In this document: one piece after another, positions 11,368 through 21,808 of the stretch
Layout of the letters: the number at the start of each line of letters is the position of its first letter
Position numbering within the stretch: position 1 is the stretch's first letter
From: Siniperca chuatsi
Taxonomy: Eukaryota; Chordata; Actinopteri; Centrarchiformes; Sinipercidae
Direction: 5' to 3'
Length of the DNA: 64,000 nucleotides
Assembly (NCBI RefSeq): GCF_020085105.1
Contig: NC_058043.1
Location: 14,975,167-15,039,166 of the forward strand
Position numbers and translations under genes: made by a program
Notes under the pieces: model-generated
Databases searched by the model: none
Told to the model about the DNA's origin: nothing
The model's input: only the letters and a program-made list of their open reading frames with translations

Positions 11368-13214
11368 TTATCTTATGTTAATGGGAATTGGTGGAATAAG
11401 TAGCATGTGCACATCCATCACATTGGTGCAGGTTAGGCCAGGTACAAGTAAGCGCTGGCCAGCAGAAAGACGTGTAAAAAAAGTGTAAGAATCATTGTTT
11501 TTGAGGAAGTTGTCGATGTCTAGCCCTTGTGCTTGTGCCTCTTCATACAACCCCCCATCAGTGATGGCTCCTGCTGCCTCAGTGGGTCCATCCTGACCAT
11601 CAGTTCCCCCACTCAGGAAGACAGGACCATTAGGCGGGAGCTCCAGGCCTCTCAGCTCCAGTCCCACTTGCAGAGCCAGTTCCTGGTTTCGACCACCTCG
11701 ACCCTTGCCTGTCAGCTCCACAGTGGGCTCACCTCCAGCTAACAGACACGTGGCACCCCATCCTTCTGTACGCCCTTCACCCAAGACCTGCATGGTACGG
11801 CAGAGGTCCCAACTCTCCACTCCTACTTCAGGCCCCAGCCTCAGCACCTCAGCGGCAATCTCTGGAGGAGGTTCCTCTCGAGAACAGGCGAAGCGGGCCA
11901 GGAGGCCGTAAAGTCTGGAGACTGCCCTTACATCGCCACACACTCCTGGTGCCAGCACAACAGGGCGGAAACCTAGCTCTCGAGCCCGGCGACCAGCACA
12001 CTTGAGGGCAAGGCTGTTGGAGCCAATCACAGCATTGAGAACATGTCCTGATGTATTAAATTCATCCTTATTCTGCCTCCACCAGGGACTTGGTCTCCCA
12101 AGGACATCCTTTACTGAGGCTGGTAGAGAGTTCAACAGCTTGTAACGTTCAAGGATTGACAAAACTTCTTCAGGCCACACCTCGCTCCGCACTGTGGGGC
12201 CGCTGGCTATCAAGTCCAGAGGGTCCCCAATTACATCGGACAATATCAGTGCAACCACCTGTGAAGAAGTGATTAGAGGAGTGATATTCAAAGTACAATG
12301 CTGGAATGAGTTCTCGTCTATAATAAAAAGCTGGTTAAAGAAACAAATGTTACCTGGGCAGGGTGAGCACAGTGTGCAAGCCCTCCACCCTTTAAGAAAG
12401 ACAGGGCCCGTCGCACAGTGTTCAGCTCTTGAATGGTGGAACCAGCAGCTGCAAGTTTGCGGGTAACATCTAGTTTCTCTTGCAACGAGATTGGTTTGAT
12501 GGGCGCAGGTAATAGCGCAGAGCCTCCACCTAGACACAGTTTCACCACCTTGTATTAGAGATTTACATTTCATTTTGTAAAGAAAAAGCAACCTGAGAAG
12601 ATATATTTTTACCTGAAATCAGTACAAGTAGCAGGTCTTTCTCCGTCAGTTCACTGGCTAACTGCTTGATCCCTTCAGCTGCCTTCTGGGCAGCAGCGTC
12701 AGGCAAGTTGTGTTTAGCTCCCTCCATTACTTTGATGCAGCTGTTTTCTTTTAACAACAGATGGCTGTGATGGAAGTGAGAAATTTTATTATACTGATTC
12801 TTAAACTTATTTTTTGTGTAATACTTTAAATTGTTTATATCCTAAGGCTTTTGCTTACTGTTTCCCATGCTGCTGTAATGTCTGCTGAATCCCATGTGGC
12901 ACACTTATTACTCCTTTCACTAAGTGATCCCCCATAATCCTTTCTGCCTCGGCAGCCATACCCAGTACTGCTTTTCCAAAGCCCACCAAGTGCAGGTTGT
13001 GTCTGAGTGTAAATTTGTGACCATCGATAATGACTGAGTCCTCCTTGCGCTCTATACCCTGCCGGACCACAGTGTCTGGCTGCACAGCTTCCACTGCAGC
13101 TGCAAACACCCCGCGTGCCCGTGAGTCCATTGACATTTTGCACAAGGTAGGTTTTCTCCTGCCCACGAGGGCCAGAAAAGGCTGAGGCCGGAACAGGGAA
13201 AGAACACGGGCCAT
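11368..13214 (-). CDS. glyctk: Glycerate kinase (class II, MOFRL type)
   Basis: Phosphorylates D-glycerate to 2-phosphoglycerate in serine and fructose breakdown. Four coding exons on the minus strand: 13214-12859, 12764-12613, 12529-12354, 12258-11368, summing to 1575 nt and 524 aa (human 523). The N-terminal domain contains LVGFGKAVLGMAAEAE and VKGVISVPHGI. The glycine-rich block SGGGSALLPAP sits near residue 170. The C-terminal MOFRL domain has GGEPTVEL near residue 404, GRGGRNQELAL just after it, and SGGTDGQDGPTEAAGA near 446-461. The end CTNVMDVHMLL matches the vertebrate family end. The first 35 residues are basic and hydrophobic, compatible with mitochondrial import, but this is only suggestive. 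An acceptor-like site about 18 bases upstream of the ATG suggests a separate 5' UTR exon. Poly(A) signals follow closely after the stop. Confidence 0.95.
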
Positions 13215-15244
13215 GGACAGGTCAGTGGATCTGAGTAGAAATTGCCTGAGGGATTAAAAATTCAAATCATACTTTATAAAGACAGGTGCCACAAAAACAT
13301 GTTATTTTAAAAAAGACCACACATATAGAATATGATGATGTGCAGAGAGGAAAAGGTCAGTTATTCTACAGTTATTCACAAATAATTTTTGTCGGTTGAA
13401 GGCCACTTTAAACTTTCAAGTAAATGTCGAAGAACCAGGTTAACGGTATATTGCGTTATTCATCATTGTACACACTAACCTTCTCCAAGGAACTAAAATT
13501 TCTGCAGTTCTAACTGGCAGCATGGACTATAAATTCAATATGTTATAGCATTTATGGTGTTTGTGTTAGTGGTCACTGCTGGATTGCATGGTGTTGTGAG
13601 TACTGTTGAAAAATAAAATGATATCAAGGTGAGGCACTGGCACAACTTTACCTACTAGCACGGTGCATTGAAAAGGAAAGCATTCTGAAGATTAAAATGC
13701 CAGTGACATTTGAAGTAAAGTAATAAATCTAGCATCCCATGGGTCAAATCCAAGCCAAAAATAAGAAAGTAAGAAATCTATACTTTTATTGTAATATCAT
13801 ACTTAAAGTTAAAAGGTTGTACAGTTATTTCACTGATTGGTAGCTCTGTTAAAATCTTACCTGTGTTTAAATCTGAAGACTTAAGAATTACACTAGTGTG
13901 TGGTGCCGTTGTATATCTATTCTACTCACATAAATTTGTTCATGTGGTACCTGTTAACTTCCTTTTAAAGGCTGAAAAGAAAGTGTACAGACCACTGCCT
14001 ACTTTTTGTGTTTATATCAACCAAAACCTTACAAGACTCATGAGGCTGCCTACCTGTGAAGGTTGTACATGGGATATAAAGCCTGTGGATTCCTGTGGAA
14101 GCCTGTTATGTGTGCTCCAGCTCAGCAGTCAGGCAGTGTAGCAAAAATCAGACCAGAGACTGACTGGAGTTGTGTACCCTGTGTGTAATGATTGACTTGA
14201 ATGGGCCACCGGACACATCAAACCACTGACCACCCAGCTATGCATTTGTCTAGTAGTCTGTAGTTGTTGTTTTTGTGTCATTCAGTGTTGGAAAGCTGTC
14301 TTTTTGATGTTTTTGCCCATATTCAGTGCCATATGCAGTATATTACAACAGAACAAAAGAAAAGTGTGACAGCTTGAGCTTGTTGTATATCAATGAGCAT
14401 GAGTGCCTTATAGCAATATTGAATTTTTACATGACTTTTGCACCAATTCGAAGTACTTTGATTTATCAGGTATTAGGTGAGCCAAAAACAGACATCTCCA
14501 TCTAGTTATTTGATCTATTAACCATTTCTCAATACATTTTCCAGAAAATTGTACATTACCATGGTCACCGTCGATCTTTTACACCATCCGAGCAAATGTT
14601 TGCACTCTTGGCATTTAACAAAAACACACGGGCTGCTGACTTAGCAGTTGAAAGTTGGTTCATACCTTAGACCTTCCTTTCTGTGAGGACAAAACTCCGG
14701 CTGTTATTTTCTCCTTCACTTCTTTTGTGTCCATTTTGCTGCCTGGAGAAAAACCTAGGAGGGAGCAGAAAATAGAGCAGGCTGACAAACGCACCCTGCT
14801 AAATGTGACAGAAAGTGCTGGACCAGAGGGGCAGCTGCTACTGTTTCAGACATACAAGTAAAATGAAACCAGCCTCGGTGGGAAAGAGACGAGAAATTGT
14901 CTAGTTGGGTGCGGGTGACAGTCAAGTATACAATAAAACTGTATCCTCAACTAGCCTCTGTGAGCAGGTTTTTGTATTGATAATTCACTGTATAGGGTAA
15001 TAACTCTATTCCTGTTGTTTTGACCAACATGTAACTATCGCGATAACTATCATATCGTGTGATTTCCGAGTCTCTAACCAGTGCGCGTGTCAGATGATGA
15101 AAATGCGCGTCACCGACGTGGCGAAGGCGGTGCTTTTCCCTCCCTCCTCACTCCCGTGGATCCGAAGTATCACAGGCGGGCTTTCGTCGCTGTTTTTGAA
15201 GTATACTTCTTAAAAAAAGAACTGTTAGCACCATCGCAGTTTGT

Positions 15245-15297
<53 letters not shown>

Positions 15298-15370
15298 CAC
15301 ACACGAATTACCATAAGTGAAATCTGCAAGCTGAGGGCCTGCTTCCCCTCAGATACAGACAGAGGCCATC
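13215..15370. promoter_or_regulatory. Head-to-head gap: glyctk and wdr82 promoters
   Basis: glyctk leaves to the left and wdr82 to the right, so both promoters should be within this 2.2 kb. CpG-containing sequence around 15060-15190, shortly before the wdr82 start, is the most promoter-like part. An AT dinucleotide run interrupts the wdr82 leader at 15249-15290. No coding exon is readable, and no classic TATA or initiator can be assigned. Confidence 0.45.
15249..15290. repeat. (AT)n microsatellite upstream of wdr82
   Basis: About 21 uninterrupted AT units, ending about 80 bases before the wdr82 start codon, so in its leader or core promoter. Length is likely to vary between individuals. Confidence 0.95.
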
Positions 15371-18300
15371 ATGAAGCTGACGGACAATGTGCTGCGGAGC
15401 TTCAGAGTTGCTAAGGTGTTTCGAGAAAATTCAGACAAAATTAATTGCTTCGATTTCAGTTCAAACGGAGAAACAATTATTTCCAGCAGCGACGATGATT
15501 CCTTAGTCTTGTACGACTGCCAAGAGGGAAAGTAAGAGCGGTTTTTGTCAATTTTATTCTTATTGTTTTTGACGTTAGCTACTTGCTATGCTAGCAAGCG
15601 AGGCCTGCTGCACTGCGATAATACTCTGCGGCGATTGTATGAGATGAAAGATTTCTGTTTGCATGCAGTTTGAAAACACCTACAGCATTAATTTAGTAGG
15701 TTTCTTGTGTTTAAAGTTATGTGGTTGTAAGTAATATGCTATGTGTCATCATATGTTAGACGTAGAGCTTTAATCTGGTAAAATTACTCGAGGGTTGTAC
15801 CATTTTTATAGGATAGCAACGTTAGCTAACAGTTACCGTTACGGATGTTTGAGTTGATTATAAACATCATATTGGTGGAACAGGGCTGCTACTAACTTGT
15901 TAATAATGAAATTATCAATGTCAACTAATCTGTCAATATTTTTGATTAATAGGCTAAAATTTCAAATAGCGCTGAAACGATTAGTTGAGCCACAGAAAAT
16001 GAATCACCAACCATTTTGATATTTTGGTAACTGATTAATCGCCCAAGTCATTTATTTTCTAGCAAAAATGTAAAACATTTGCAGCTTCTCAAACATTTGC
16101 TTCCCTTTTTAATATTATGTAAATCTTTAGGGTTTTAGAGTGTTGAATGAATGAAAACAAGCAATTTGAAAATGACAATTTGAAATTGTGACAGGCATTT
16201 TTCACTGTTTTCGGACATTTTGTAATAATCAAACAATGAATCGATGAGTAAGATAAAGTAACCTATAATGGACACAATTACTAGTTGCAGCCCTAAGGTA
16301 ATCTATCAGTATTTATCTGATTTACAGGTTACAATAACCAATGCTGCTCAATAAATGTCAGAGTTCAAAGCAGTGTCTTAAAATTGGTAAGCAGAAGCCC
16401 AAAATCTAAAAGATGCCTAAAGATTTAAAACAAAGACAAAGCAAGTATCTTTGCAATGAGGCTGTAACTTGGATGTGTTTGGTATTGTTATTAATGGCAA
16501 GCAATAATTATAAAAAGACGATTAGATTATTTGTCAAAACCAGTTAATATCTTTAAGTGATTCAAATGCTTATTCGCTCTCTTTTTTCCCCCCTCTCACG
16601 TTCTGATTTATGGCAGACCCAAGAGGACTCTCTACAGCAAAAAGTATGGAGTGGATCTGATCAGGTACACACATGCTGCAAACACTGTGGTCTACAGTTC
16701 CAACAAAATTGATGGTATGTTGATACACAAATACTTGTTGGTACACGTTTCAATTTGTGCTCAGGGTGATAATGTTGGTATAGCATATATTGACGAATTT
16801 GTATAAAAATCAGATTTTTTTTTTTTTTTTTTTTTTTTACTCAATATGTGTAATGTTAATGAGATACAGATGGGTGACAAACTAAAGGAAAAACCAACAT
16901 GAAGTGTCTTAGTATGAAGTCAGGCCATCACGAGCCTCCAGAACAGCTTTAGTGCTCCTTGCCCTCTATTGGAGGGATGGACACCATTCCTCCACAAGAT
17001 ATTCCCTAATTTATATAGACGACCTTTAGTTAATCTCATTGAGATCAAGATCTATTTTGCAAGAAAGACCTGAGTACAGCAGATAGAAAGAAAGAAAAAC
17101 AAACATAGCCAGACATATCAAAGGGACATATAGCTTGGTCAAAAATCTTCCGTAGGTGTGAAACTGGGTTGAGATCTGGTGACAAACCATTCAGTGAGCC
17201 CTGGTGCATGGAAGCATCTGCAATTGATATGTTTCTCCACTCTTTTATTTGGGGTTTTGTTTTTGGTTTTTTTTAGGTTCTTTTTATTCAGCAGTTGTAT
17301 GCATTCAGACAATTCAATCGCTTCATTGTAATACAGGAGAAGATAACATTTAAGTTATATCTTAATATTAGATTAATCAAAAGACCAAACATTAGCTTGT
17401 CTTGACATTTCAATTCCGTCAGCAATATATGTTTCACTGGTTGGACTGTTGAGACATTGGCCAGTGGTGGATGTTTACAGGATGCCATACCCCTGTGGAC
17501 CACTGCTGGATCACGGGGGACACACTACTCACTTTGGTCTGAGGTAGTTGTTTGTACAGTTTGAGGGTCTGTGATTCTGCCCCATACAGGAGCTAACTGT
17601 ACAAATGACTGCCTTGCCCACGGTTGAGTCAACTCGTCAGACCTGCCTTTAATCAACTTCATGTTTGGATGTCAGCTTGTTTCTTGCTGTTGCCGGTTTG
17701 ATGTATGACTTGGTAATTTTGTTATTGTATTATTATTCTTGAAGATACTATCCGGTACCTGTCGCTTCATGACAACAAATACATCCGCTACTTTCCTGGG
17801 CATAACAAAAGGTGAGGACTGGATTTATGCTGGTCTGTCTGTACCTTGATTTAATGTAAAGTGTTGAGTTGGAAGTCCCTGTGTTCTCATTTTTTCTGTT
17901 TTTTGGGGTGACCAGAGTGACATCTCTCTCCATGTCTCCTGTGGACGACACATTTATTTCTGGCTCATTAGATAAAACAATCAGACTGTGGGATTTGCGG
18001 TCACCTAACTGCCAAGTGAGTACCTTTTTTGTTGTAATTTGGTGAGCATCTATTGATGTTGCACTAATATGTAATTTATAATATGAAATTGAGAGAGTGA
18101 TAAAACTGATACTGGTCTCCTCGTCATCTGTAAATTTTAGGGTCTGATGCACCTACAAGGAAAGCCAGTGTGCTCCTTCGATCCAGAGGGCCTCATTTTT
18201 GCTTCTGGAATAAATTCTGAAATGGTAAAACTTTATGATCTGCGGTCGTTTGACAAGGTAAGAAGTGTTTTTTGTGTGAGAGAGAACATTCATGACGTAT

Positions 18301-20374
18301 GCTTGTCTAATATTTGAAGTAAATAGCTTTAATTTAATTGGAGCAAAATATTCATGAGTCCTCTTGTCAACAGGGTCCCTTTGCAACCTTCAAGCTTCAG
18401 TATGACCGGACATGCGAGTGGACAGGACTCAAGTTTAGCAATGACGGAAAACTCATTCTTCTTTCTACTAATGGCGGAGCCCTTCGCATCTTAGATGCTT
18501 TTAAGGGTGTTGTGCTACATTCCTTTGGGGTAAGAGACAACTCACTGCCACGCACAATGTGTGTGGAAACATGTATTACTTGAAAAGACAAAGACAGATT
18601 CACGTCTAAATCACACACAGGACAGTGTGTCAGTTAAAATTCCAAACATTTGGAAAACCCTCACACAGTTAAATCACACCCGTTCAATAAGTAAATCGGT
18701 GACTAAATTTAACACATTAAAACAGTGAAGGTATTTTTTTTGTTTGTTTGTTTTCATTCATGTTTTTAAAATTGATGAGGATCTGAAAACTTCCCAACAA
18801 ACTGTTTACTGTTGAAATACTAATGTGCACAAAATAATAGCTCATGAGTGCTGCTGTTCATTTACCCGCAGGGCTACAACAACAGTAAAGGTGTAACACT
18901 GGAGGCATCATTCACTCCGGATTCTCAGTTTGTTATGATTGGTAAGTTAAGGTCACTCTTTCTCTTGTTTTGTTGCCTCAGTGTTGGAAATAGATTAATA
19001 CATTATTTAATCAAAGGAAAAGGGCAACATTTTTACCTTTTTTAACTTTAATACCATCTATAATACCATTCTTTTGACAAATAAAGACTTATTTTTATTT
19101 TTTTTAAAGAATGCAGGACTTAGTTATCATATCACAGTGCCGGTCATGTTTTCATCAAATGTTTGTTTATGTTTGTCCCTATATTTCAGGCTCAGAGGAC
19201 GGAAAGATCCATGTGTGGAATGCAGAGAGCGGTATGAAGGTGGCTTTATTAGATGGGAAGCACACGGGACCGATTACCTGCCTGCAGTTCAACCCCAAGT
19301 TCATGACATTTGCAAGTGCCTGCTCCAACATGGTGAGTGGGGGCGCCAGTGTGGACTAAAAGGGTTACTGGAGTAGATTCCTTAATGATAACTTTTGAAA
19401 CTGCGTTAGGTGGTTTAACATGTTGATTCTAAGTTGTTTTAGGGGAATTTGGTACCAAAAACATGTTGTTGTGAAGTCACTAAACTGAACATTTCAAAAC
19501 TGGAAATTAAACTGTTGGCCTGGAAGAAAGATAGAGCAAGAGAGGGAGAGCGCTACTGATCTATAGTGAAACTCAGATAAAGGAGTGCATGACGGAGGCC
19601 TTGGGCGCGGCTGCCTCCTTCTCTCTCGCTCATTGGCATGCTCTGCATCTCCAGGCTTTTAAGCGATTAGGGAGCTGCTGAGACCATGGCGTCCAAGCAT
19701 AGCTGCATGCAGATGTTCATTTGTATGCCAATAAACAAATGTGCCCCCAGATTAAAGCTCCAAGACACAGTGCAAATTCAGCAAAGTGAATGACATTCTC
19801 CATGAACATCTCATCAATGTCTTGCTACTCTTCAGACAGAGCACCATGCCTCCTCGAACTGCACACTAACTTCAAAGACTCTCACGAAGATGGGCAGCAA
19901 CCCAAGAGATAGAAGGAGGAGTGAGGGAGAAGAGTAAGAGGGAGAAAAATTGAGGAAGAGAGAAGTCTTGATTACTGCAAAATTCAAAATACGTAATTTA
20001 AGAAATTATTGCACTGTTTTCTTATTGTGTTATTTGTAACACCCTTGATGCCTACAGTGACTCCAATCTAAAACTGTACACACTTGATACAACTGTGCGT
20101 TAGTGACTGTGAGCTTGTCATGTCGTTCAGTTCTGTGTTCAATTCATTTTCCTCTTAGCAGGCCGAGGGGTAAATGGAAAGCAAGACAGCATGAAAGTAA
20201 TTTGGATATACTTCTTTTGGTTCAAGTGAAACAGAAAATTGGGAAACCTCAGCTTTTATGGGCCACACACGCACACAAAAACACCAGCAAACACAAAATG
20301 GTTTTAATGTGACTAAACATTTTGAATGCTTTCTCATCTTTCAGGCATTCTGGCTCCCCACCATCGATGACTGA
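15371..20374 (+). CDS. wdr82: WD repeat-containing protein 82 (Swd2 homolog)
   Basis: WDR82 binds serine-5-phosphorylated RNA polymerase II CTD, brings the SETD1A/B complex to promoters for H3K4 methylation, and is part of the PNUTS-PP1 complex involved in termination. Nine coding exons: 15371-15531, 16617-16714, 17745-17811, 17916-18015, 18141-18257, 18374-18529, 18872-18941, 19190-19332, 20345-20374. They sum to 942 nt, 313 aa, exactly the human length. The protein is nearly identical to the vertebrate one: [20 protein letters not shown] at the start, WD repeats with [16 protein letters not shown] and [11 protein letters not shown], and AFWLPTIDD at the end in a 10-codon last exon. All introns are GT-AG. 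Intron 2 carries let-7j (17536-17620), the same host-intron relation as let-7g in human WDR82. Confidence 0.98.
15883..16295 (+). repeat. Common teleost interspersed repeat, copy A (wdr82 intron 1)
   Basis: A sequence rich in 'gattaat/attaatcg' strings beginning with 'gctgaaacgattagttgag' (15971) and ending with 'ctagttgcagcccta' (16281-16295). Related copies lie at 24250-24519, 34291-34620, 42519-42745 (reversed), 55990-56310 (reversed) and in pieces near 63520-63900. It is non-coding. I know this text as a frequent percomorph repeat but cannot assign its superfamily. Confidence 0.6.
16866..17235 (-). pseudogene. Decayed Tc1-like transposase fragment with an insertion (wdr82 intron 2)
   Basis: Read on the minus strand, the sequence at about 17150-17225 contains the tract encoding 'SPDLNP' (around ccagatctcaaccca), and 16910-17012 matches the end of the same transposase type ending in 'EEWC(P)SLQ' wording. 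Both are typical of the second half of fish Tc1-like transposases. The two parts are separated by about 135 bp of unrelated repeat sequence (about 17013-17147). No ORF survives. The element runs opposite to the host gene. Confidence 0.55.
17536..17620 (+). ncRNA. let-7j: let-7j (let-7g orthologue) microRNA hairpin
   Basis: The 5' arm at 17540-17561 begins TGAGGTAGTTGTTTG and continues to the let-7g-type end TACAGTT; the T at position 10 is the fish let-7j form as I remember it. The 3' arm at about 17597-17617 begins CTGTACAAATGAC and ends TGCCTTGC. The arms pair over nearly their whole length: TTTGTACAGTT pairs perfectly with AACTGTACAAA. The loop keeps the let-7g wording TTGAGGGTCT. It lies on the sense strand in wdr82 intron 2, about 125 bases before exon 3, as let-7g does in mammals. 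It should be processed from the wdr82 pre-mRNA or a shared primary transcript. let-7 represses targets such as lin28, ras and hmga2 in differentiating tissue. Confidence 0.95.
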
Positions 20375-21808
20375 TGACAGCAAAGCGAAGGCTTCTGTTG
20401 AAGGCCGAAGTCGAAGTGACCAGCAGGGAGCAGCACAGCCAGCTCTGTGTAAATTTCACAGGAAGTGCAGCCCATTCAATTCAAATTGTAAATAAGTAGT
20501 TTGCAGAAATAGATAATTTGTCTATCCTTTTTTTATATTTCTATTTAACATTAAAGCGTTTCTTTGTAAGATGTTGGTTTTGTCAACCTTATTGTGTTGT
20601 GGTGTGTGTACAGGCACAAGTCATTGAGAAATCCAGTGTTGCAAGAAATATTTATCTGATTCAACCACTGATTTATTTTTCTTTTTATGAAATGAATCCA
20701 TCCAAACCTACTGACATTTGTTTTATATTTTTATAGCACTATAGGAAGTTATTTTTTGAAGTACAAATTATTCTAGGTTAACTGAAAATATTCAGCTTAT
20801 GATCTAGTTCATATAACATTATTATTATTTTTTTAATCTTGCTTAAGATGAGTTTTAGTTGTCAGTTAAAATTATTGTACAATTTAAAGCAGAAGTTAAA
20901 AACCCCAAATATCAGTTTTAGACTTGTGGATCTGAGATTGGGAAAATGCTGTCGACATGGCCACGTGATTTATCATCAAAAACATCTTTCACAATCTGTT
21001 GACCATCACAGTTGTCATGTGTGGAGTAAGTTGAGAGTTGTGTGATCGACAAAGTTGAATAAGTTGTGCAAAGTTTCCAAAATAATATGCTTCTTTGTAA
21101 ATAAGATGAAACTGCTGTTTTTTCTGGGGGGGGGTTTCCTCACCTCAGCTCGAATCATGTTTTTTCAATTCATACATAGAATATTGGTGTTTTGAAACAA
21201 ACAATACATGGTCAAAATGTAAATGAGAAGATAAGTGTGTAAATGGAAAAACAATAGTGCAGTGGATTGAATGCTGGCCACAGAGATCTTACAAGTACCA
21301 TCCTACCAATATCCAGCTTGTGACGGTACATCTGAATTAAATTGTTCTTGGCTCAGAAGTTGGGAATTAGGTTTACAAGTCAAAATCTCTCCACTGTAGG
21401 TCCTGGTGTGTGGAGGGGGTTTCACAGGCCAGTGCCCAGGTCTGGACAGTCAGCCAGTGGGAGCTAAATTTGGGAGCGAGGTGATCAGGTTCCCTCACTG
21501 TGTGCACATGATACTGTCCTAGTTACTTGAGAGATGTCCCTTCTCACACCGTCACACTCTCTCAACGAGTCCAGACACACTCAGCGATCCTCTTCTTCAG
21601 TAGTCAGTACTGTACTTAGTCACATTATCTGAAGTAGGCTACAGGACGTTTTTACAACAGGCTCCTTTGGTTGGACTTTAGTGTCTCTTGACTGGACTGA
21701 ATATTTTGGCCTGGTGCTGTGGAGCTCCAGTCCTGTCTATTGCTTCTTCTCTGTCTCTCAACACCTCTGCAACAGCGCTTGGCGGGAGGAAGAGACTGCT
21801 GACCCGCC
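20375..21808. other. wdr82 3' UTR and wdr82-twf2 gap
   Basis: The wdr82 3' UTR must begin here and may be long; AT-rich sequence continues to about 21150. A run of G lies at 21125-21134. No exon or repeat family is readable. The twf2 promoter and leader should lie in the last few hundred bases, where CpG content rises slightly (21540-21800). Confidence 0.5.
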
